From the NCBI RefSeq assembly GCF_001908185.1, contig NZ_LGHM01000064.1:1-51311 (forward strand): a stretch of DNA of 51,311 bases, written 5' to 3'. The notes beneath the pieces were generated by a model. That model was given only the letters and a program-made list of their open reading frames with translations. It searched no databases and was not told the origin of the DNA. Origin of the DNA: Bradyrhizobium sp. AS23.2 (lineage in GTDB: Bacteria; Pseudomonadota; Alphaproteobacteria; Rhizobiales; Xanthobacteraceae). A program made the translations under genes and the position numbers. This document shows positions 18,026-25,790 of this stretch, piece after piece (position 1 is the stretch's first letter; each line of letters starts with the position of its first letter).

Positions 18026-19237
18026 ATGATAGCAAGGTACTTTATGAGGGCATTGGGCGTTGGAGCTTCGGTGCTGTTTGTCACGAATGCTGCGGCCCAA
18101 ATCTCTGATGACGTCGTTCGGATCGGCGTCTTGACCGACATGTCGGGGCCTGCGTCGACTCCGACAGGCCAGGGCTCCGTGACCGCGGCCCAGATGGCGG
18201 TGGAAGACTTCGGAGGATCCGTACTGGGAAAGCCCATCTCCGTCATCGTCGGAGATCATCAGCTAAAGCCGGATGTCGGTTCGGCGATAGCGCGCCGCTG
18301 GTACGATACCGAACAAGTCGATCTGATCGTGGACGTGCCGATATCGGCAGTCGGGCTCGCGGTGCAGTCTGTTGCCAATGAGAAGCACAAACTGATGATC
18401 ACGCACGCGACAGGCTCGGCAGACTTCCACGGCAAGTACTGCTCACCCTACGCCTTGCAGTGGGTATTCGATACGCGTGCACTCGCGGTGGGAACCGCGC
18501 AAGAGGTTGTCAAGCGCGGTGGGGATAGCTGGTTCTTCATAACCGACGACTACGCATTTGGTCATTCGCTGGAACGCGACGCGTCGGCAGTGATCTCGGA
18601 CCACGGAGGGAAGGTGATCGGTTCGGTCAAGCCTCCCTTCGGCACTCCTGATCTTGCCTCGTTTGTGCTGCAGGCCCAGGCTTCGAAAGCGAAGATCATA
18701 GGTATAGCGAGCGGTCCTCCGAACAACACGACCGCTATAAAAACGGGGGGCGAGTTTGGTGTTTTCCGCGGCGGGCAACAGATGGCCGGATTGCTGGTGC
18801 TCATCACCGACGTGCACGCGCTCGGATTGCCCGTAGCGCAAGGACTGCTGCTTACGACCTCCTTCTACTGGGATATGGACGACAAGACGCGTGAGTGGTC
18901 GAAGCGTTTCTTCGCCAGGATGAATCGCATGCCGACCATGTGGCAGGCCGGTGTTTATTCGTCCGTGATGAACTACCTCAACGCCATCAAGGCTGCCGGA
19001 ACGGATGATCCCTTGGCCGTGACTGCCAAGATGCGCGAAAAGCCAATCGAAGATTTCTTCGCAAGAAATGGCAAGCTGCGCGAAGATGGCCTGATGGTGC
19101 ACGACTTGATGTTGGTACAGGTAAAGTCGCCTAACGAATCGAAGTATCCTTGGGACTATTTCAAAGTGCTGACCCGTATCTCCGGTGAGGACGCATTCGG
19201 TCCGCCGGATCCCGCTTGCAGGCTGTCAAAAGGGTAA
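18026..19237 (+). CDS. LivK-type ABC substrate-binding protein (orphan)
   Basis: 403 residues with a Sec signal peptide (MIARYFMRALGVGASVLFVTNAAAQ) and the type-1 periplasmic binding fold (VRIGVLTDMSGPASTPTG, GDHQLKPDVGSAIARRW, DSWFFITDDYAFGHSLERD). Close relative of the broken gene at 3875 and of 25791-27020, with matching C-terminal Cys-containing ends. Strong ribosome site GGGGGG. It lies 134 bases after the VanB-type gene and has no permease or ATPase nearby, so it probably presents its ligand to a transporter encoded elsewhere. The oxygenase neighbours suggest an aromatic acid ligand, as known for related HAAT receptors in Rhodopseudomonas; this is inference. Confidence 0.9.
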   Translation: MIARYFMRALGVGASVLFVTNAAAQISDDVVRIGVLTDMSGPASTPTGQGSVTAAQMAVEDFGGSVLGKPISVIVGDHQLKPDVGSAIARRWYDTEQVDLIVDVPISAVGLAVQSVANEKHKLMITHATGSADFHGKYCSPYALQWVFDTRALAVGTAQEVVKRGGDSWFFITDDYAFGHSLERDASAVISDHGGKVIGSVKPPFGTPDLASFVLQAQASKAKIIGIASGPPNNTTAIKTGGEFGVFRGGQQMAGLLVLITDVHALGLPVAQGLLLTTSFYWDMDDKTREWSKRFFARMNRMPTMWQAGVYSSVMNYLNAIKAAGTDDPLAVTAKMREKPIEDFFARNGKLREDGLMVHDLMLVQVKSPNESKYPWDYFKVLTRISGEDAFGPPDPACRLSKG

Positions 19238-19261
19238 CCGCAGACATCCGAACATCGGTGG

Positions 19262-19591
19262 CGAACCTTCTTGCGTAGGCACGCGCCAGATATTGCCACC
19301 GTGGACCGGTTGTTGTGATCTGCTCTCCGCCTGCGTCGAAGACCGCAGAGAGCTTGTCTGGGTCAACATCACAGCAAACCTGCCGGCACAATGGGTTGCG
19401 GGTCAAGTAACAGACACTCCGCACTGTCTGATCCGCGATCGCGACCGGATCCTTGGCAGCGTTGTCACCCGCTGACTGCGCGCCATGGGTATCCCGGACA
19501 AGCCTACCGCACCAGCTTCGCGTTGGCAGAATGGCTTTGCCGAACGACTGATCGCATCGATCCGGCGGGAGTGTTTGGTTGTCCTGGGCGA
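19262..19591 (+). mobile_element. Decayed insertion-sequence transposase (rve integrase core)
   Basis: Pieces of one transposase can be read in shifting frames: RTFLRRHAPDIATVDRLL from 19262, then RRELVWVNITANLPAQWVAG, then LIRDRDRILGSVVTR, a TGA at 19473-19475, and LRAMGIPDKPTAPASRWQNG followed by FAERLIASIRREC up to about 19591. The DRD and the late Glu of this D-D-E core and the WQNGFAERLI block are typical of rve-type transposases common in Bradyrhizobium. At least two frameshifts and one stop show it is dead. No terminal inverted repeats or target duplications were found. Confidence 0.75.
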
Positions 19592-19653
19592 GGTGAGTTC
19601 GCCTGGCGAATCTCATCGTGGCCGGGGCGGCCTTGACGATCGTTGTTGCGGGC

Positions 19654-19687
19654 GGGTGGCTTACGAACATTCGTTCGTAAGCCACCC
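19654..19687. promoter_or_regulatory. Perfect 15-bp inverted repeat upstream of the monooxygenase-esterase gene
   Basis: GGGTGGCTTACGAAC, four bases ATTC, then the exact reverse complement, ending 36 bases before the ATG at 19724. The core TTACGAAC-N4-GTTCGTAA looks like an operator of a TetR-type or similar dimeric regulator; the long perfect stem could instead form a leader hairpin or be an end of the dead transposon just upstream. The TetR gene at 24212 is the nearest candidate regulator. Confidence 0.6.
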
Positions 19688-19723
19688 CGAAGCGGGCAGC
19701 GCGTCGCGGCAGGGAGGCTGTGA

Positions 19724-21862
19724 ATGCACATTATTATCGTTGGGGCGGGTATCGCCGGCATGGCTGCCGCGATTGCGTTACGTCAAAAGGGCATTGACGT
19801 GACGGTTCTCGAGCAAGCGTCTGCACTTAAGGAAATTGGCGCCGGCATCCAGCTCGCCGCCAACGGCTCGCTTGTGTTGCGGGAGTTGGGCCTCGAGGAG
19901 GCGGTTGCGGAAAAGGGTGTCATTCCGCAATCCTACGAAATGCGGGATATAAGCACCGGCAAGTTGATCTATGGGTCGCCGCTTGGCGCCGCCGGCACGA
20001 AGCACTGGGGTGCGCCGCTCTACAACATCCATCGCGCGGACTTGATCGACATCCTTGCGAGCGCAATGCCGGATGGGATGCTGCGACTCGGCGTGCAATG
20101 TGCCGGCTTTGAACAAGACGACGAAGGCGTGACGGTCAGCCTGGCCTCCGGAGAGAAGCTCCGCGGCGATGCGTTGATTGGTGCGGACGGCATTCACTCG
20201 GCGATCCGGAAGCAGATGCGCGGCGAGGAGCCGACGCATTTTTCCAACATCCTGATGTGGCGTGCCCTGATTCCGGCGGGCAGGCTGGCCTCTATAAATC
20301 TCGAGGAAAAGGGCAACTACTGGTTCGGCCCTGGCCGCACGCTGATCACCTACTGGGTTCGTCCGAATAATCTCTACAGCATTCTCGCCTCTGTGCCGGC
20401 AACTGAAGTTCAGCGCGAATCGTGGACGGAAAGCGGCGACATTGACGAGCTGCACCGTTCATTCAGCGACATCGAACCGCGCGCGCGGAAGATGATGGAG
20501 CAAATCGATTCCTCGTTCATCACGGGAATGTACTACCGCGATCCGATCGACCGCTGGACCTACGGCCGTGTAACGCTGATGGGCGACGCTGCGCACCCGA
20601 TGGTGCCGTTCCTCGCGCAAGGCGCATGCCAGGGTATCGAAGACGCCTGGACGCTCGCCACCGTCCTCTCGCAGCGCGCAGACAAGAACGTTCCGGCGGC
20701 TCTGCTGGAATACGAACAGCGTCGGCGTCCCCGTACGACGCGCGTTCAGTCAGGCGCCCGCGCCATGGTCAAGTTGACCCATGAATCCGAAGCGGACCGC
20801 ATTCGCGCACGAAATGGTCGTTGGAAGGGCATGCAGCACATCGACCCGATGACCGAAACCACGTGGGGGTTCGTCTGGGGTTACGATGTTCTCAAGGCGG
20901 TGAAGCAGTCGCCGGGTGAAGTGTTGGGGCTATCGGCGACCCGCGAGGGCAAGAGCCTGAAGCGGCCGGAGAGTCAGCGCGCATTCACGATGTGGAAGAA
21001 CACGTTTTGGCCCGAGAACGTGGCGCGGGGGCACGATGGTTTGCGAGAGGGCTATGATCGGTTTCTGACGACAAGCTTCCCGCTGCCAAAGCAGGTCCAG
21101 GTTGAGAAGCTTGAGCTTCGTGGCGTACCGGCGCTGCGGGTTCGTTCGAGCAAGGCGGGCTCGTCCGGCGGGCGGACTGTTCTGCATTTCCATGGCGGCG
21201 GTTACGTACTCGGCTCGGCGAGCGGATCGGTGGAGTATGCCTATCGGCTCGCGGAAGCCGTTGGCGGCGACTGTGTCACTGTCGATTACCGTCTTGCGCC
21301 GGAACATCCATATCCCGCAGCCGTCGATGATGCCGTCGATGCTTATCGCGGCCTGCTCGACAGCGGCGTTCCTGCATCGTCCATCATATTGAGCGGCGAA
21401 TCCTCGGGGGGCGGGCTGGCACTCGCTTTGACGCTTGTGTTGAAGACGGCTGGAAACCCGCTCCCGGCCGGGATCATCGGTGTTTGTCCGTTTGTGGATC
21501 TCACCTTGCGGGGACCGACTGTTGCCGAGTTCTCCGGCGACGACCCCGCCGCCAATCGCGACGTGTTGGCTTATCTCGGCGCATCATACTTCCAGGGGCA
21601 CGAGCCGACCGATCCGCTGGTGTCGCCGCTGTATGGCCATCTGTCGGGATTGCCTCCGATGTTCCTGACCGCCAGCGAAGGCGAGGTGTTGCTGAGCGAC
21701 ACCACCCGTTTTGCGGAGTGTGCCAGGCAGGCTGGCGTGGATGTGACCACGCGGATCGTTGAAGACTCCGTGCACGTCTACACGATCTTTCCGTTCCTGC
21801 CGGAAACCGTCTCGACGCTGCAAGCGATCGGGGCGTGGGTCGGGGAACGCGTTAAGCGTTAG
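19724..21862 (+). CDS. FAD-dependent monooxygenase fused to HSL-type alpha/beta hydrolase
   Basis: 712 residues with two complete enzymes. Residues 1 to about 395 form a class A flavin monooxygenase like salicylate or 3-hydroxybenzoate hydroxylase: GAGIAG at 7-12 (FAD), GADGIHS at 153-159, and GDAAHPM at 287-293. Residues about 415-712 form a hormone-sensitive-lipase-type esterase: HGGGY at 490-494 (oxyanion hole), GESSG with nucleophile Ser560, an acidic residue in EGEVLLSD (652-659) and His684 in VHVY. The frame is open throughout with no frameshift sign, so the join is real in this sequence. Inference: the flavin domain hydroxylates or opens an aromatic ring and the esterase cleaves an ester or enol-lactone made or needed by it. 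An acyl-CoA ligase follows. A GGGAGG ribosome site precedes the ATG. Confidence 0.88.
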   Translation: MHIIIVGAGIAGMAAAIALRQKGIDVTVLEQASALKEIGAGIQLAANGSLVLRELGLEEAVAEKGVIPQSYEMRDISTGKLIYGSPLGAAGTKHWGAPLYNIHRADLIDILASAMPDGMLRLGVQCAGFEQDDEGVTVSLASGEKLRGDALIGADGIHSAIRKQMRGEEPTHFSNILMWRALIPAGRLASINLEEKGNYWFGPGRTLITYWVRPNNLYSILASVPATEVQRESWTESGDIDELHRSFSDIEPRARKMMEQIDSSFITGMYYRDPIDRWTYGRVTLMGDAAHPMVPFLAQGACQGIEDAWTLATVLSQRADKNVPAALLEYEQRRRPRTTRVQSGARAMVKLTHESEADRIRARNGRWKGMQHIDPMTETTWGFVWGYDVLKAVKQSPGEVLGLSATREGKSLKRPESQRAFTMWKNTFWPENVARGHDGLREGYDRFLTTSFPLPKQVQVEKLELRGVPALRVRSSKAGSSGGRTVLHFHGGGYVLGSASGSVEYAYRLAEAVGGDCVTVDYRLAPEHPYPAAVDDAVDAYRGLLDSGVPASSIILSGESSGGGLALALTLVLKTAGNPLPAGIIGVCPFVDLTLRGPTVAEFSGDDPAANRDVLAYLGASYFQGHEPTDPLVSPLYGHLSGLPPMFLTASEGEVLLSDTTRFAECARQAGVDVTTRIVEDSVHVYTIFPFLPETVSTLQAIGAWVGERVKR

Positions 21863-21963
21863 ACCTCCTGCGAGCAGGTTGGTGATCGGCGGCCTGGTCA
21901 GTGATGGCCAGCCGGCGGCAATCTCCACACGAATTCGAAAACAGCAAACTGCGAGGATGTCTC

Positions 21964-22062
21964 ATGAAGGTGGTTCAAACATTCGCGGTTGCCGCTGCGA
22001 TAGGCCATTTGTCTTTGTACCAGCCGCTTTCAGAGTCACGTTGCCCGTTGGTCAAGAACTAG
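21964..22062 (+). pseudogene. Relic of a LivK-type binding protein (ends only, middle deleted)
   Basis: A 32-codon frame: MKVVQTFAVAAAIGHLSL resembles a signal peptide start, and YQPLSESRCPLVKN then stop matches the C-terminus of the binding protein at 25791-27020 (FRPLDRSECPLVKVKGD). The roughly 350-residue middle of the protein is absent, so this looks like an in-frame internal deletion. The rest of the gap (21863-22214) shows no gene I can name. If expressed the product would be a useless fragment. Confidence 0.55.
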
Positions 22063-22214
22063 ACGATGGCGGGTTTCAGAAAGTACGCACGTGCAACCTC
22101 GCGCGCCGAAGGGATGTGAATTCCAGCGCCGCGCGAGGAGCGGTGGTCCCAGCCAGTCTGCACCGGAAGAGTTGCAGGTGACGCTCTTCCCCCTTTGCCT
22201 GAAGTCGAAAGAAA

Positions 22215-23918
22215 ATGATGCGACAGCAAAAGCGATTTTGGAAGGTTTGGCCGGCTCGGTTGCCCGAGGCAATTGAGCCGCCGGCTGTCTCGCTCTGGGA
22301 TAGCCTGTCTGTCAGTGCAAAACGCTATCCGAACAAGACGGCCTTGGCTTTCCTTGACAGCAGTATCACTTACGCGGAATTGGAGAATGCGGCCGTGCGG
22401 CTTGCCGCGCGGCTTGCTGCACTTGGCATTCAGCCCGGTGATCGCGTGCTGGTGGTCATGCAGAATTGTCCCCAGCTTGTCATAGCTCATTATGCGATTG
22501 CCCGCGCGAACGCAGTCGTGGTGCCAGTGAACCCGATGAACCGGGCGGCGGAGTTGCGTCACTACATCACCGATGCGCAAGCCACAGTGGCCATTACAAC
22601 CGGGGATCTTGCAGGTGAGGTCGCTGCCGCGAGCGACGGGATAGAGACGGCGGGTCATCTCCATCATTTGATTGTTACGCAGTTCGGCGATGTCATCGAT
22701 TCATCGCATGGTTCATCTACTGTGCCGGTGCAATGGCAGGAATGGCTGAGCCGGCGTCATCCATTGCCGAGTTTGAAGCGAGGGGCCGTCCATCATTGGC
22801 AGGATGCGCTTCAGACGCAGGATGCCCTGCCGGATCCGGTCGCGGGGCGCGATGATCTGGCACTTCTTCCTTATACTAGTGGCACAACGGGATTGCCCAA
22901 AGGCTGCATGCTGACTCATGCCAACGTCATGCACAATGCAATGGCGACGTCGTTCTGGCTTGATGGTACGCCCGAGATGGTGAGCCTGGCTGTTCTGCCG
23001 CTGTTTCATATCACCGGTCTCGTATGTGTAATGCACGCCTCGATTCTTACCGGTGGGACATTGGTGATCATGCCGCGCTGGGACCGCGAGGTAGCGGGAC
23101 AGCTCATCTCGCAACATAAGGTGAGCCACTGGACCTGCATTCCGACGATGATCATTGATCTGCTGGCCAGTCCTCAGCTCGAGCAATGTGACCTTTCCAG
23201 TCTTGTCTATATTGGCGGCGGCGGCTCAGCCATGCCACAGGCCATCGCCGAGCGGCTGTTTGATCAATTCGGGCTGCGGTTTGTCGAAGGCTACGGTCTC
23301 ACGGAATCCGCTGCTGTCACGCTGTTCAACCCATGTGATGCGCCGAAACTTCAGTGCTTGGGCATTCCTTTCATCAGTGTCGAGGCGCGGGTAATTGACA
23401 TTGATACGGGCGCCGAGGTGGCGGTGGGCGAGCAGGGTGAGATCGTCGTTCACGGCCCGCAAGTCTTTGGCGGATACTGGCGTCGTGCCGATGCAACGGA
23501 GCAGGCGTTCATCACGATCGACGGGAAGTGCTTCCTGCGGACGGGCGATCTGGGGTATCAGGACGAAGACGGCTACTTCTTCATTACGGACCGGCTGAAG
23601 CGGATGATCAACGCGTCCGGCTACAAGGTGTGGCCCGCAGAACTCGAGGCGCTGATGTTCCGGCATCCCGGAATCCAGGAAGTATGCGTTATCAGTTCAA
23701 GCGATTCTTATCGCGGCGAGACGGTTAAGGCGGTGGTGGTCCGTAAGCCGTCGCATTCAGGGCTGGCGAAGCAGGATATCATTGATTGGTGCCGTGCGCA
23801 GATCAGCGCATACAAGGCCCCTCGCATAGTCGAATTCGTTGACGCCTTGCCGAAGAATGCATCCGGCAAGGTTATGTGGCGAGGGCTTCAGGAAGCAGAG
23901 TCGGCCCGGTCTCAATAG
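22215..23918 (+). CDS. Acyl-CoA synthetase / AMP-dependent CoA ligase
   Basis: 567 residues; ANL superfamily. Visible motifs: P-loop YTSGTTGLPKG from residue 220, GYGLTES, TGDLG, hinge region ITDRLKRMINASGYKVWPAELE, and the adenylation lysine K552 in PKNASGK. It activates a carboxylic acid with ATP and CoA in the cytoplasm. Substrate unclear; closest in layout to long-chain and aromatic acyl-CoA ligases. Start at 22215 or the adjacent ATG at 22218, with only a GAAAGAAA purine stretch upstream. Context: follows the fused monooxygenase-esterase and precedes a TetR regulator and a thioesterase. Confidence 0.88.
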   Translation: MMRQQKRFWKVWPARLPEAIEPPAVSLWDSLSVSAKRYPNKTALAFLDSSITYAELENAAVRLAARLAALGIQPGDRVLVVMQNCPQLVIAHYAIARANAVVVPVNPMNRAAELRHYITDAQATVAITTGDLAGEVAAASDGIETAGHLHHLIVTQFGDVIDSSHGSSTVPVQWQEWLSRRHPLPSLKRGAVHHWQDALQTQDALPDPVAGRDDLALLPYTSGTTGLPKGCMLTHANVMHNAMATSFWLDGTPEMVSLAVLPLFHITGLVCVMHASILTGGTLVIMPRWDREVAGQLISQHKVSHWTCIPTMIIDLLASPQLEQCDLSSLVYIGGGGSAMPQAIAERLFDQFGLRFVEGYGLTESAAVTLFNPCDAPKLQCLGIPFISVEARVIDIDTGAEVAVGEQGEIVVHGPQVFGGYWRRADATEQAFITIDGKCFLRTGDLGYQDEDGYFFITDRLKRMINASGYKVWPAELEALMFRHPGIQEVCVISSSDSYRGETVKAVVVRKPSHSGLAKQDIIDWCRAQISAYKAPRIVEFVDALPKNASGKVMWRGLQEAESARSQ

Positions 23919-24011
23919 GCGACATTGGGGGTGTAGATGTGGCCCAACCGATAGTCCGTCTCTTGGCCGGCTTTAACCTCACCCGGCGCCCGCATTTGAT
24001 ACCTATGTTGT

Positions 24012-24116
24012 TAGAGCGTTTTCGAGAGAAGTGGATACCGGTTCGCGTAAAGAAAACGCGTCAAAACAAGAATCTAGAGCCCCGTTCCGATTCCATCGGA
24101 ACGGAAATGGCTCTAG
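24012..24116. repeat. Bradyrhizobium-type intergenic repeat (palindromic)
   Basis: Begins TAGAGCGTTTTCGAG and ends with two nested inverted repeats: CTAGAGCC (24074-24081) with GGCTCTAG (24109-24116), and CCGTTCCGAT (24082-24091) with ATCGGAACGG (24095-24104). From memory, such elements occur in many copies in Bradyrhizobium and relatives. It fills most of the gap between the CoA ligase and TetR genes and could act as a transcription stop by its hairpin. Confidence 0.75.
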
Positions 24117-24211
24117 CGCTGTGGGGGCATCGACGGTGGGTCGCTCCAGGTTCGATCCGATTTGTGGGGCGCAGTTGTCAGGCGGCGGCGGGTCAGCTAC
24201 CTGATCCGTAG

Positions 24212-24973
24212 ATGAGCACGAACCCGTGGAGCGGGCAGTCCATGAGCCGGGCAGGGATGAAGCGTACTCGAACAGGAGCTCGGGTCCCGCAGGACGGGGT
24301 CGGCCTCAGCTATCTTGGCCAGGCTATCGACGAAGGAGCGATCGTCGAGCGGCAGGAGGCGTCCGTCGGCCGGATGCGGGGGCACATACTCCTGACGGCC
24401 ATCGCATTGTTTGCGGAGCGAGGTTACGAAACCTGCAGCATGCGCACGATTGCCAGCGCAGTCGGTCTGAAGGCGCCTACTCTCTATAACTACTATTCCT
24501 CAAAGGAGGCGTTGCTCGTTGAGGCGATCGAGTTCGGGATGAACGATTTCTTCTCGTATGTTTTGCAAGACATCGATTCAACGCCCCGCCACGAACGTTT
24601 GATCGAAATCGCCCGACGTCATGTGAGCTACAAGATACGGCACGGGGTTATCGCTCGAGCAAACGATCGCCTGATCGATCCGCAGTTTGGCAGGATGTTT
24701 CTTCCTGAAAGGGAGCGAAAGCATTTTGACAAGCGGCTCGACGATTATCGCTACAAGATTCATGATCTTGTGAATGAGATTGTCGGTTCGGATGAGCTCG
24801 TCGATCCAATGTTTGTGACGCTGTCCGTCATGAATCAATGGGATAGAACCGCCTATTGGTACAATCCCGAAGGAAAACGAACTCCGGAAGAGGCCGTCGA
24901 TCAGATGCTGGTGTTGACGGGCCGCCTGCTCGGGCGTGCCGAGGTGTCGCGTCCCGCGAAAAAAAGCAAATGA
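24212..24973 (+). CDS. TetR-family transcriptional regulator
   Basis: 253 residues as read. Helix-turn-helix at about 55-100 (RGHILLTAIALFAERGYETC, MRTIASAVGLKAPTLYNYYS, SKEALLVEAI), followed by a helical ligand domain. The N-terminus is about 45 residues longer than usual, so the start may be later, for example the ATG at 24257. It follows the CoA ligase gene in the same direction; TetR proteins in such places often sense an acyl-CoA and repress the ligase, which is inference here. The 15-bp inverted repeat at 19654 is a possible target. Confidence 0.85.
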   Translation: MSTNPWSGQSMSRAGMKRTRTGARVPQDGVGLSYLGQAIDEGAIVERQEASVGRMRGHILLTAIALFAERGYETCSMRTIASAVGLKAPTLYNYYSSKEALLVEAIEFGMNDFFSYVLQDIDSTPRHERLIEIARRHVSYKIRHGVIARANDRLIDPQFGRMFLPERERKHFDKRLDDYRYKIHDLVNEIVGSDELVDPMFVTLSVMNQWDRTAYWYNPEGKRTPEEAVDQMLVLTGRLLGRAEVSRPAKKSK

Positions 24974-25110
24974 GAAGTTGGCCGCGACGCGTCGGACGAA
25001 TTCCTGATGCGGCGACTATTTGATCATCGAAGGCTGTTGACCTGCTTATGCAAACTTGATTAACGAAATGAAGATGCGCCAGTCTCTCGCGCAACGTGGA
25101 GGAACATACG

Positions 25111-25503
25111 GTGACGTTATTGCCTGCTATTCATCCGTTCGCCGAGACGATAGGGCTCCGCATCGACGAGCGAAGTTCGGGACGCAGCACCTGTTCGATC
25201 GAGATCGCCCCAGGCGTTCATCACAACCCGCATCGGGTCGCCCATGGCGCCGTGCTCTACGCCCTGGCTGACACCGGTATGGGGGCGGCGCTCTACCCAA
25301 CACTCGATGAAGGTGAGTCGTGTGTCACCATCGAGATCAAGATCACCTATTTCCGTCCGGCTGCCGCAGGGATTATCCGTTGCGAGACGATGCTGTTGAA
25401 CCGCGGGCGGACGATCGCAAATCTCGACTCCCGGCTCTATCTCGATGACAAGCTGATTGCGCAAGCCAATGGTAACTTCGCAATCCTGAAGCCGAAGGGC
25501 TAG
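25111..25503 (+). CDS. PaaI-like hotdog thioesterase
   Basis: About 130 residues from the GTG at 25111, which has GGAGG eight bases upstream; an in-frame GTG at 25096 would put that ribosome site inside the gene. The hotdog motif HGAVLYALADTGMGAA has the His-Gly and the Asp/Gly positions of PaaI-type acyl-CoA thioesterases, followed by ITYFRPAAAG. It hydrolyses a CoA thioester, perhaps recycling CoA from dead-end intermediates of the pathway served by the CoA ligase at 22215. Same direction as the TetR gene. Confidence 0.8.
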   Translation: MTLLPAIHPFAETIGLRIDERSSGRSTCSIEIAPGVHHNPHRVAHGAVLYALADTGMGAALYPTLDEGESCVTIEIKITYFRPAAAGIIRCETMLLNRGRTIANLDSRLYLDDKLIAQANGNFAILKPKG

Positions 25504-25702
25504 GTTGTCGCCGCTCCATAAGCCATGCGGACCGCGGCAACCCGGTGCGTTTATCTAGGCTCGGTGCGATTACGGTCTGGCACCGCCATCTCCGCGGGTG
25601 CCTTCTAATTTGCAGGCGCTCGGAACGGTAAGTTCAAACGATGGCGGAGTTCATCCATCGCAGGAGCATTGCAACTCTTTGCCATAGTGACGCTGAAACG
25701 TA

Positions 25703-25790
25703 TCAGCGCCGCTCCCATAATTGCCCGACCAGAATGCCCGCCCTGTTCTCGATTGCTTCGCCGGCATCGAGGCACAACGCCTTCCGGTCC
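25703..25790 (-). pseudogene. Amidase C-terminal remnant
   Basis: On the minus strand the DNA directly after the binding-protein stop reads ALCLDAGEAIENRAGILVGQ then LWERR and a TGA at 25703-25705. This matches the C-terminus of the amidase at 5358-6782 (LCLDAAEAIEREAGVLVRQ, LWDRR) in nearly every position. No other part of an amidase is present. Inference: a binding-protein/amidase gene pair once stood here and all but the last 28 or so amidase codons was deleted, with the joint at the binding-protein stop codon. Confidence 0.7.

Noticed and set aside
22059..22667. 202-codon minus-strand frame ending just after the receptor relic
   Set aside because: Overlaps the 5' part of the clear CoA ligase gene and resembles no protein family I know.
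25504..25702. Small gene between the thioesterase and the amidase relic
   Set aside because: Open frames here continue antisense into the receptor gene and show no family pattern.
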